Shown piece after piece: positions 26,048-33,735 of a stretch of DNA of 64,000 nt. A model generated the notes under the pieces. That model was given only the letters and a program-made list of their open reading frames with translations, searched no databases and was not told the origin of the DNA. The position numbers and the translations under genes are program-made. The stretch spans positions 46,759 through 110,758 of the forward strand of contig WGNM01000039.1 of the NCBI GenBank assembly GCA_016124575.1, written 5' to 3'. The stretch is from Cryomorphaceae bacterium (GTDB taxonomy: Bacteria; Bacteroidota; Bacteroidia; Flavobacteriales_D; Sanyastnellaceae). Position 1 is the first letter of the stretch. Every line of letters starts with the position of its first letter.

Positions 26048-26064
26048 AGCCAATAAATTCAGGA

Positions 26065-26072
26065 CAAAAGTA
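26065..26072 (-). promoter_or_regulatory. -7 promoter element of the dab operon
   Basis: On the minus strand TACTTTTG, exact match to TAnnTTTG, 18 nt before the TTG at 26047. The rest of the 277-nt spacer up to 26330 shows no gene. Confidence 0.55.
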
Positions 26073-26330
26073 TAACACCCTGTCTGCAGTTATTTCATCA
26101 TAACAGCACGTTAACAATTAAAATCTATGCACTTCAGTCTATGGTACAGAAACAAAAATTCACCTACTCTAGTTCGCACTGTACTTTAAGAAAAAACAAG
26201 TCCTTTGCTTCCGCTTCAGCGAGAGAAAATCATAACTTCTGATCCATTTCCGAGAAATTTAGCCTTCGCATGTCTATTTTAATCAAGGAGCAAACGGACA
26301 TCAAATCCGCATAAGACAACGATTTTCGAT

Positions 26331-27200
26331 TCACCAATTTCCATCAACTGCGCAATTGATTAGCCAGTCGAAAGGGTCGAGAGTTGAACTCAGAAAATGA
26401 CAAATAAAAAACTCGTCCAAATACTTCTGAAGATACCTTGGAGTAACGCCTCTATGGGTTATAAAGATCTTTTCCTTCAAGGCTAAAAAGCTATCGAGGT
26501 ATTCTGGGGGCATTGGCTGTTGGGCTGCTTCAACCTTTAAACTCGGGGCAAAGTTAAACCTAGAAAGCCTTTTCAGGAAGTAACGTCTTCGTTTATTCGT
26601 TAACTCAGCATCGTCCAATTCTTCTTTCCAACTATAATTTTCAAGTCCTACAATTGGCCATTTGAAATTATATCCTTGTTCGAGAACTTGAAATTTGTAG
26701 GATAAAAGAGCGACTGGCACCTTTGCTTTTTCTGGTAGTTTTTTGGTCGATTTGTGATAGCCCTTGTGATGTTTCAGGATGAGAAAATCAAAAATTTCAT
26801 CGTTGATCGCACATCCATCAGTTTCAAATATACATTTTGTTGATTGCCCCAAAGCAACGCGCAATTTGTGCATTAAAAACCAAATTGACTCGTATCGTTT
26901 AGCACCAAGAATTTTCTGCATTTGACGAGCGGATATTGGTGCAGTCGACAAAGAAAGCACGCACAACGCCTTCAACCACAAGTTGATTGGTATTTTGCTG
27001 TATTTAAGAATAGTCCCACTTTTCAGAGTCGTTGGATGGTTGCATTTTTTGCATTGCCACTGCCATTTGTACTCGTACCAATAATGTGATTGACCTTTAC
27101 ATTTTTGGCATACGACACCTTTTTTGTCGCGGTATTTTTTGAAGAGCAGTTTGCAGTTGTATTCTGACTCGAAAAATGATTCTTGGGAAGGTGAAAGCAT
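26331..27200 (-). CDS. IS1595-type transposase-derived protein lacking a recognisable DDE core
   Basis: 289 residues. N-terminal zinc ribbon with C31/C34 and C50/C53, followed by LKSGTILKYSKIPINLWLKAL and a helix-turn-helix (ISARQMQKILGAKRYESIWFLMHKLR); this is the N-terminal half of IS1595/ISXO2-type transposases. Beyond residue ~120 the usual DDE domain is not seen: only ETDG stands where EVDE is expected, and the NHS/VHTN and EGxW motifs of the catalytic half are absent. The end (YLQKYLDEFFICHFL) still recalls the family's final helix. It is either a diverged, inactive element or a co-opted DNA-binding protein. No flanking inverted repeats or target duplications were found. A 7-bp hairpin lies just upstream. 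Confidence 0.65.
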   Translation of the reverse strand: MLSPSQESFFESEYNCKLLFKKYRDKKGVVCQKCKGQSHYWYEYKWQWQCKKCNHPTTLKSGTILKYSKIPINLWLKALCVLSLSTAPISARQMQKILGAKRYESIWFLMHKLRVALGQSTKCIFETDGCAINDEIFDFLILKHHKGYHKSTKKLPEKAKVPVALLSYKFQVLEQGYNFKWPIVGLENYSWKEELDDAELTNKRRRYFLKRLSRFNFAPSLKVEAAQQPMPPEYLDSFLALKEKIFITHRGVTPRYLQKYLDEFFICHFLSSTLDPFDWLINCAVDGNW

Positions 27201-27203
27201 TGT

Positions 27204-27226
27204 TTGGACGTTTTAGTTTCGTCCAA
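27204..27226 (-). promoter_or_regulatory. Inverted repeat at the 5' end of the transposase-derived gene
   Basis: TTGGACG (27204-27210) and CGTCCAA (27220-27226) form a 7-bp stem 3 nt before the start codon at 27200. It overlaps a weak -7 candidate (TATCTTGG, minus strand 27223-27230). It could sequester the start or bind the HTH protein; untested. Confidence 0.35.
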
Positions 27227-27314
27227 GATATGTCAGAAAAGAATAGGGATTGAGGCGAGTTTGTGGAGGATAGTTGAAATTTTGTGGATAAGTGAAAATA
27301 GGGTCATAACGATC

Positions 27315-27364
27315 AAAAAATTATCCGTGAAGTTGCAAAATTGCAACTTCGCGGATAATTTTTT
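27315..27364. repeat. Long palindrome, copy 1 (also likely terminator of the choice-of-anchor I gene)
   Basis: A 50-nt palindrome with 24-nt arms (27315-27338 and 27341-27364) around AA; the arms differ at one position. Core left arm is ATTATCCGTGAAGTTGCAA. It lies 5 nt past the stop of the minus-strand gene 27370-29469, with T runs outside the stem, so it can act as a terminator for that gene. The same design recurs at 29.7 and 46.7 kb with different arm sequences. Confidence 0.85.
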
Positions 27365-27369
27365 CAATT

Positions 27370-29469
27370 TCAATTCGCTCCTAAAACACCCCCACAATTA
27401 GCCCCAACAGAGCTTAAAAAAACCAGCACATCATCAATCGTAATCTGACCATCCTCTGTCAAATCGGCATCACCACAATCAGACGCACAACCATACGACC
27501 CCAATAGAAACAAAAAGTCACCACTGTCAACCATGCCTGAACTGTCAAAATCTGCAAAGCAAGCAGTATTATTAGAAACTGCGAAAACACTTACAGTAGA
27601 GCTGATTTCATTGGCAACAACTACAAGTCCAACACCCATCGGACTTTGATTAGTGCTTATGTAGATTATCCCTTCTGGACCGAGATCCCCCCCTGCTCCA
27701 TCGATTGTCCTGCTATTATCGTAATCAACAAAAATCGGTGATTCCGGATTAGAAACGTCGTAAGTCATTACACCTCCGACTCTTTCCAATGTAATAAATG
27801 CATAAAATCTTCCACCAATCTGTGAAACAGTAACCCCCTCGGGTTCAGGCCCTTTGTTGTCTGAACGATTCTTGATTCCATTGCTCGTATTATTCGCATT
27901 GAAAAGTCCACCGAATTCAGAATCAAGCGATGTTATTCTCTCGAAATCAGAACCTGAGTCATATACTAACTCATGGGTTTCAGAGTTCCAAATACTAAAT
28001 GACCTTGCTCCGAAGGCGTGTATTTCATCGAAATCTCCATCTCCATCCGTATCTCCTGAATATGGAGAGACAACCAAACGTCCGAGTAATTGATCTTTCT
28101 TCAGCAGATCACCTGACGGAAACGCAACTGGATCGAGAACATAAGAATTTGACTTTACTTGGACATCCTCATCAATAACACCATACTCCCGCTGATCACC
28201 TTCGTTAGCGGTTACGACATATGTCGTACCCCCGATCGTATAATTGGCAATTGCATCAGGCATATACATTCCCTTTAAATTCCAATTCGCTAGGAAAATT
28301 TCATCGTTTCTGTCAGAGACATCAATTACATTTTCTGGTAAACTATGATCTTTTAACCCAAAAGGAATGATGGAAACAATTTCGTTCGTAGTTAAATCAA
28401 GTTCAGCCAATGCGTTATTTTCTTGAAGAGAAACCCATGCTTTCAAACCATCCTGCGAAACAGTAATGTATTCTGGCTCCAAATCTTGAGAAACGGAAGA
28501 GTTCAATCCGAAAATTCTAACTCCTGCAGATATCAACGCTTCTTTCTGATCATTAAAGCCTTGAAAATCAATCGTTATAACATCTTCTTGACTTAGTATA
28601 GATGCATCACCGTTGATATCAATTCTTGAAACACTACCCTCTGGATCAACTACGTAATCCATTGCTGGCTCTCCCTCATTCGCTATTAATACGCTCTTGC
28701 CATCTGGTGTAAAAACAATCATATCAGGAAGCACCCCAACTTGCAGTGAGTTAATAAATTGTCCGTCGACATCAAAAAACACAACAGTTCCTGGACCATA
28801 ATCAGCTCCTTGTACAGTAGCTGCTACCAAACCATTTGATACAGCCACACTCGTAGCTCCGATTCCGAAACTCGACATGTCAATGAATCCTATTTCAGTA
28901 ATATTTGAAGGGTCGTGGAAGTCTAAAACATTCACTCGGGTAGCTACAGAGTTCAAAACAAATAGATGCTGACTTGATGGGTCGTAAGCAACAATTTCAG
29001 CAGAACCGCCTGCATCGACTGTATAGCTGTTTAAAAAATCCAAAGAGACCGTGTTGGAAGGAGAAATCACAAAATTCTCGTCATCTTGGATAAAGGCGAA
29101 ATGTGTTTTACCGCTTCCGATGGTGCAATTGACTGGATTACTTAAGGAAAGCGTGAAAAACACTTCCGGATCATCTGAGAAATTATCCAAAATCGGAATA
29201 CTCAAAACAATAACACCGCTTGAACCAGCAGCGAAATTGAGGGTTTCTCCTGCAAAGGTGAAATGGGTCTCATTCGCAGTAGAAGGATCAATTACTTCAA
29301 CAGAAATTTGTGCGTCATCAGAAACCGGTTCCGAAATAGTTAACTCAATTTCGATTATACCGTTGGATTCGGAGATATTCGAAAATGATTCAACAAATGA
29401 TACCTGCGATTGAGAATGCACTGTAGTCAAGAAGCTGAAAAACAGGGCGGTTAAGACAATTGAGCGCAT
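27370..29469 (-). CDS. Secreted choice-of-anchor I protein with Calx-beta and EF-hand-like modules
   Basis: 699 residues with signal peptide (cleavage near VHS, residue ~19). Residues about 22-130 are a Calx-beta domain (ESNGIIEIELTISEPV, FFTLSLSNP). The main part (about 150-640) is the choice-of-anchor I propeller fold (FTPDGKSVLIANEGEPA, TANEGDQREYG, GPEPEGV), related to phytase/alkaline-phosphatase-like proteins. The C-terminus has two EF-hand-like loops (DFDSSGMVDSGDF and DLTEDGQITIDDV), dockerin-like. No T9SS sorting domain is present, unlike the neighbouring large secreted proteins. Palindromes lie on both sides. Activity is not predictable; calcium binding is. Confidence 0.85.
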   Translation of the reverse strand: MRSIVLTALFFSFLTTVHSQSQVSFVESFSNISESNGIIEIELTISEPVSDDAQISVEVIDPSTANETHFTFAGETLNFAAGSSGVIVLSIPILDNFSDDPEVFFTLSLSNPVNCTIGSGKTHFAFIQDDENFVISPSNTVSLDFLNSYTVDAGGSAEIVAYDPSSQHLFVLNSVATRVNVLDFHDPSNITEIGFIDMSSFGIGATSVAVSNGLVAATVQGADYGPGTVVFFDVDGQFINSLQVGVLPDMIVFTPDGKSVLIANEGEPAMDYVVDPEGSVSRIDINGDASILSQEDVITIDFQGFNDQKEALISAGVRIFGLNSSVSQDLEPEYITVSQDGLKAWVSLQENNALAELDLTTNEIVSIIPFGLKDHSLPENVIDVSDRNDEIFLANWNLKGMYMPDAIANYTIGGTTYVVTANEGDQREYGVIDEDVQVKSNSYVLDPVAFPSGDLLKKDQLLGRLVVSPYSGDTDGDGDFDEIHAFGARSFSIWNSETHELVYDSGSDFERITSLDSEFGGLFNANNTSNGIKNRSDNKGPEPEGVTVSQIGGRFYAFITLERVGGVMTYDVSNPESPIFVDYDNSRTIDGAGGDLGPEGIIYISTNQSPMGVGLVVVANEISSTVSVFAVSNNTACFADFDSSGMVDSGDFLFLLGSYGCASDCGDADLTEDGQITIDDVLVFLSSVGANCGGVLGAN

Positions 29470-29495
29470 AAGAAGTAATTTAGACTTTGGTTGGG

Positions 29496-29503
29496 CAAAT
29501 CTA
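29496..29503 (-). promoter_or_regulatory. -7 promoter element of the choice-of-anchor I gene
   Basis: On the minus strand TAGATTTG, exact match to TAnnTTTG, 27 nt before the ATG at 29469. Confidence 0.5.
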
Positions 29504-29730
29504 AATCACGGTCTTTCTAATTGTGTTTCTATCGTGTTACGAGTTCGTGGTGGTTTGGAATGAAATTGTTAAGTAAAGTTTAAGTGCAGTGCACTAGGTT
29601 ATTGTTGTAATAAATTATGTGGGGTCAAAAATCGAGTAGTTTGAGTTCTGTCCAATAGGTCAATATTTACAATAAAAAAGCAAAATAATTCAATAAATCA
29701 TTCTAAATCAATTAGTTAAGATAATAATAA

Positions 29731-29772
29731 AATTATACGCGAAATTGCAATTTTGCAACTTCGCGTATAATT
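29731..29772. repeat. Long palindrome, copy 2
   Basis: 42 nt: AATTATACGCGAAATTGCAA (29731-29750), TT, TTGCAACTTCGCGTATAATT (29753-29772), one mismatch between the arms. It sits in the 538-nt gene-free spacer 29470-30007. From about 29780 to 29930 the + strand is C-rich with only about five G. I see no gene in this spacer. Confidence 0.85.
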
Positions 29773-30007
29773 CAATAACTCACCTTTTTTCTCGAATTCC
29801 CTCCTCCAACTGCACCACTTCATCCCCAAAATCCCCCCCCAAAAAACTCCAATCCATTGCCCCTCTTCCAACTCACCAATCACCCACAAAATGCTACTCT
29901 AAGTAACCTACCCATTAAACCAATTCAATGAAAATGGCCTTTTCGAAAATCACTTTGAACTCCTGATCTCGACGTCCATCACAGCGTGCTTACAATTAGA
30001 CATTTCC

Positions 30008-31138
30008 CTATCTCGCTGTTCTCAGCAGCTTCTCCGCCAATCGCATGGTGTTTTCAGCAAAACGTGACCATGAATTTTCTTCTTTGTGCTTGCTAATGTT
30101 CAATCGGTATTCATCTATCTTGTTCTCTTTGAAATACTTCCGAATGGCCTCCACTAAGCTGTCAGGCTCGAAGTCTTCTATCACTTCTCCCATCCCAACT
30201 TCTGCTATGCTCTGCCGCAATCCGCCCGTATCTGTAGCGATAATGGGTAAATCGAAATGCAATGCTATGGCAGTAATCCCACTCTGTGTGGCCGACCGAT
30301 AGGGCAAAATGCAAACGTCTGCCGCACTAAAAAACTGTGCTACTTCATGGTCGGGTATATACCTATTATAAAGGTGTATCCGCTCTCTATTGGGATTTCT
30401 ATCTATGCTTTTCTGATACCCGTCAAATGATCCGTAACTCTCACCGGCAATAATCAGTGAATAGGTGCTGTCTAGACTCGAAAATGCTTCAATCAATAAA
30501 TCCAATCCTTTGTAATCTCGAATGATCCCGAAAAACAAGAGGAGCTTCTGTCGGCTGTCGATGTCTAAATTTCGCCTTGCTTGGTCTTTCTCTAATTTGA
30601 CTCCGAAATGGTTGTATACGGGGTGTGGCAACACCTCAATCGGTGGATGTTGGGGCATCAATGCGTGGATATCGTTCTTTACCGAATCACTCATGGCTAT
30701 CAATCCGTCGGTTGCCGATAAAAAGTACTTGCTGAAAGGGACGTCAAAAAATCTTCGCTCGTGAGGTACTGCATTGTCGACGATTGAAATCACGGGACTC
30801 TTGATGCGACGAGCTATGAATCCGAGTGAGGGACCGAAAAAGGGCATCCAATACCTCAAGATAACTACTTCTGGATCAAATGCATCGATGGCTTTGATTG
30901 TTTTGAAATAGCTGAGTGGATTGATGGAGTCCAACACGCGATGGGCTTCTATCTTATCCGCAACGTCGTCGTCACTCACATACTGCGTTTTGCCAGGAAA
31001 CAATATGCTCGGATATTGCCGCGTAAACGTAAACGCTTTTACATGGTGTTCTTTCTCTAGTTCTCGATACAATGAAGCACTGAACTGAGCTATTCCGCCT
31101 CGATACGGATAAAATGGTGAAAGAATGGCTATCCTCAT
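30008..31138 (-). CDS. Glycosyltransferase family 4 (GT-B fold)
   Basis: 376 residues from the second ATG (31138, MRIAILSPFYPYRGGIAQF), the usual GT4 start; the first ATG at 31147 adds three residues. The N-terminal Rossmann half has the PYRGGIAQF acceptor loop. The C-terminal half has the nucleotide-sugar part: FFGIIRDYKGLDLLIEAF, then LPYRSATQSGITAIAL and IATDTGG around the EX7E-like site. Retaining, cytosolic or membrane-associated; likely adds a sugar to a surface glycan. It is divergent from the T9SS gene at 31301 and no other glycan gene lies adjacent. Confidence 0.9.
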   Translation of the reverse strand: MRIAILSPFYPYRGGIAQFSASLYRELEKEHHVKAFTFTRQYPSILFPGKTQYVSDDDVADKIEAHRVLDSINPLSYFKTIKAIDAFDPEVVILRYWMPFFGPSLGFIARRIKSPVISIVDNAVPHERRFFDVPFSKYFLSATDGLIAMSDSVKNDIHALMPQHPPIEVLPHPVYNHFGVKLEKDQARRNLDIDSRQKLLLFFGIIRDYKGLDLLIEAFSSLDSTYSLIIAGESYGSFDGYQKSIDRNPNRERIHLYNRYIPDHEVAQFFSAADVCILPYRSATQSGITAIALHFDLPIIATDTGGLRQSIAEVGMGEVIEDFEPDSLVEAIRKYFKENKIDEYRLNISKHKEENSWSRFAENTMRLAEKLLRTAR

Positions 31139-31277
31139 GCTTGCCAAATGTGCGAAATATTTTGTTGTGGTTACTGTCTATTTGACTCTCCAAACCAAAA
31201 CTCTCTTTTTTAATGCTCACCAATCATCCAAAGTTGCCAACGACTCATGCACACGTCCTTGTGCTTCATATGTGAAT

Positions 31278-31285
31278 TAGCTTCG
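31278..31285 (+). promoter_or_regulatory. Candidate -7 promoter element of the T9SS gene at 31301
   Basis: TAGCTTCG followed by CA, C-variant of TAnnTTTG, with TTG 16 nt upstream (31259-31261). It ends 16 nt before the ATG at 31301 and lies inside the longer frame from 31247, arguing against that start. Confidence 0.45.
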
Positions 31286-31300
31286 CACGAAAATTCTGCT

Positions 31301-32308
31301 ATGAAAAACATTCTACTATTCTCTTTTCTTTCTCTCAGCGCTGTAGCTTTGGCTCAACCTGTAATCACGGCTGCTGATCTTACTCCTACTCCTGGAACCA
31401 ACCAAATAGGAGATTCTGTAATGTTCGTCGATGTTTCTGGTATGACGGGCCCAAACCAAACTTGGGATCTCTCTGATCTCACTCCTATCGGTCCGTCTTA
31501 CAATTATTCTTGGATCAACCCAAACAGCGGTCCGGGTGCGGCAAACTTCTCTGGAGCTAATGCAGCTATGACTGTGGAAATAGTTTCTTTCTACAGTAAA
31601 ATTAGTAGCGATAAGTACGAAAGTGTTGGATACTATATAAATGTAGATGGCACTGAGGTCATCGAAACATACTCCAACCCTTCAACGCGATTCGGCCTGC
31701 CTCTTTCGTACAATGCGAGCGGCAACGATACCTATGCGAGTACGACTTCTTTTGGTGGATTATTTGATATCACTTCTTCTGGCAGCACAAACTGGAATGT
31801 GGTGGGATACGGGACGTTGAATTTGCCAACGGGTTCGTTCAACAATGTTCTCCTGGTGCATGTTGTCGACTCGTCTGAAGATACTCAATCTTTTGGAGGT
31901 ATAGAAATATCGACAAATATTACCGATGATGTCTATTTGTTCTACAAAGCTGGATATCCTCTCCCTCTAGCGGTCTTTGAAACTATAACGATAACCGATA
32001 TTACGGGTTCGGAAACCACACAAGGTGGATTGGTTTTCTCAATTACAGTTGATGTCGACGACCTTTCAAACACCAATAAAATCAGCATTTACCCGAATCC
32101 AACATCCGATGTGTTAACAGTTTCTTTCAATAATATGCAGCCATACAGGCTGGATGTCGTTTCTTTGACAGGTGAAGTGGTAAAAACAATACGTGTTAAT
32201 AATCTTCAAAACGAATTGATTGATGTTTCTGACCTGTCTGAGGGGATGTATATCATCCGAGCCGTTGGCGAGAAAGGAACGATTGTTGACCGTTTTATGA
32301 AATTATAA
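31301..32308 (+). CDS. Secreted protein with T9SS type A sorting domain
   Basis: 335 residues from ATG 31301 (MKNILLFSFLSLSAVALAQ, a clean signal peptide). About 245 residues of beta-rich mature domain (WDLSDLTPIGPSYNY, VEIVSFYSKISSDKYESVGYY) match no family I can name. The last ~75 residues are a type A sorting domain (ISIYPNPTSDVLTVSF, VVSLTGEVVKTI, DLSEGMYIIRAV). Expected to pass the inner membrane by Sec and the outer membrane by T9SS. Confidence 0.85.
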   Translation: MKNILLFSFLSLSAVALAQPVITAADLTPTPGTNQIGDSVMFVDVSGMTGPNQTWDLSDLTPIGPSYNYSWINPNSGPGAANFSGANAAMTVEIVSFYSKISSDKYESVGYYINVDGTEVIETYSNPSTRFGLPLSYNASGNDTYASTTSFGGLFDITSSGSTNWNVVGYGTLNLPTGSFNNVLLVHVVDSSEDTQSFGGIEISTNITDDVYLFYKAGYPLPLAVFETITITDITGSETTQGGLVFSITVDVDDLSNTNKISIYPNPTSDVLTVSFNNMQPYRLDVVSLTGEVVKTIRVNNLQNELIDVSDLSEGMYIIRAVGEKGTIVDRFMKL

Positions 32309-32407
32309 TTCTTTTGTAATTAGTCGATGGGGCCAGCAGGCGAGCTGTTTTCGTTTCCCCGGTATCAAATGCAGCCCCGTCGTTACTAATTCCACAACGC
32401 TGTTCAC

Positions 32408-32415
32408 TATCTTTG
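32408..32415 (+). promoter_or_regulatory. -7 promoter element of mtaB
   Basis: TATCTTTG followed by CA, exact match to TAnnTTTG, ending 5 nt before the GTG at 32420. Confidence 0.6.
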
Positions 32416-32419
32416 CAGC

Positions 32420-33733
32420 GTGATTCAGAACAAAAAAGTCGCTTTCTACACGCTCGGTTGCAAACTGAATTTTGCAGAGAGCTCAACCATTGCTCGCAGT
32501 TTTAGCGAGGCGGGTTATGGTCGGGTAGAAATTGAACATCAACCTGATGTGGTTGTGGTTAACACATGCTCTGTTACAGACAATGCCGATAAAAAATGCA
32601 GAGCAGTCGTTCGCCGCGCTCTGGCTGGCAATCCAAACGCTTTCATTGCCATTATCGGATGTTACGCACAGCTCAAACCTGAAGAAATTGCCGCAATACC
32701 CGGGGTTGATGTCGTTTTAGGCGCAAACGAAAAATTCAACTTGCTTGCACACGTTGGCAATGGCTCGAAAAAAGAGGTGGGCACTTTCGTCCACGAGGCA
32801 ATCAAAGAAACCAAGACGTTCGTCCCTTCTTTCTCTTCCGGAGATCGCACCCGAACTTTTCTAAAGGTGCAAGATGGATGCAACTATTTTTGCGCTTTCT
32901 GCACAATTCCCCTTGCTCGCGGCAGAAGCCGAAGCGCTACGGTTCAACAAACACTTTCAGAAGCCCAAAAAGCGGCAGATGAAGGCGCACGCGAAATTGT
33001 ACTGACGGGTGTGAATATTGGCGATTTTGGAACAGAACACGGCGAAACACTCCTCGACCTCATCCGTGAACTCGAGCAAATTGAAGGCATTGAACGGTAT
33101 CGCATCTCGTCAATTGAACCAAATTTGCTTTCTGACGATATTATCCGCTTCGTTGCAAAAAGCCAAAAATTTGTCCCACACTTTCACATCCCGCTACAAA
33201 GCGGAAATGATGAAATTCTCAAAGCAATGCGCCGCCGTTACCTCACTAGTCTGTACGCAGAAAGGGTATCGACAATTAAAACGTTAATGCCTCATGCATG
33301 CATCGGTGTTGACGTTATCGTTGGCTTTCCCGGTGAATCCGATGATCATTTTGACCAAACGTATCGCTTTCTTTCTGATCTGGATGTCTCGTACTTACAT
33401 GTCTTTACTTACAGTGAACGCCCCAATACTACTGCTCTTCGTATAGAAGATGTTGTGCCTCAGGATGTAAGAGCTGAAAGAAGCAAGATGCTCCGAATTC
33501 TTTCGTTGAAAAAACGCCGTGCTTTCTATGAAGTTCACTTGCATTCAACTCGTGAGGTACTGTTCGAAGCGAGCATGGAAGATGGTAAAATGCACGGATT
33601 TACGGATAATTATATCCGTGTAGAAACTACCTTCGATGAACAACTAGTCAATAAAATTACCTCGGTATCTCTGGAAAGTATCCTACCTTCCGGCGATGTT
33701 GAAATAGCTATCCCAGCTACTATCCCTCAATAA
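32420..33733 (+). CDS. mtaB: tRNA t6A37 methylthiotransferase MtaB
   Basis: 437 residues. The N-terminal UPF0004 domain has its three cluster cysteines in YTLGCKLN (Cys14), NTCSVTD and IIGCYAQL. The radical-SAM domain has GCNYFCAFCTIPLARG (CxxxCxxC), and a TRAM-like RNA-binding domain closes the protein. The TLGCKLN motif separates MtaB from MiaB and RimO. It thiomethylates t6A at tRNA position 37. The GTG at 32420 must be the start: no other start codon precedes the first cluster cysteine, and a -7 element ends 5 nt upstream. lgt follows 2 nt after its stop. Confidence 0.93.
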   Translation: MIQNKKVAFYTLGCKLNFAESSTIARSFSEAGYGRVEIEHQPDVVVVNTCSVTDNADKKCRAVVRRALAGNPNAFIAIIGCYAQLKPEEIAAIPGVDVVLGANEKFNLLAHVGNGSKKEVGTFVHEAIKETKTFVPSFSSGDRTRTFLKVQDGCNYFCAFCTIPLARGRSRSATVQQTLSEAQKAADEGAREIVLTGVNIGDFGTEHGETLLDLIRELEQIEGIERYRISSIEPNLLSDDIIRFVAKSQKFVPHFHIPLQSGNDEILKAMRRRYLTSLYAERVSTIKTLMPHACIGVDVIVGFPGESDDHFDQTYRFLSDLDVSYLHVFTYSERPNTTALRIEDVVPQDVRAERSKMLRILSLKKRRAFYEVHLHSTREVLFEASMEDGKMHGFTDNYIRVETTFDEQLVNKITSVSLESILPSGDVEIAIPATIPQ

Positions 33734-33735
33734 CT

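Noticed and set aside
33595..33630. ACGGATAATTATATCCGT as a further palindrome copy
   Set aside because: It lies within mtaB in frame (encoding TDNYIRV of the TRAM-like domain) and lacks the TTGCAA centre, so it is coincidental.
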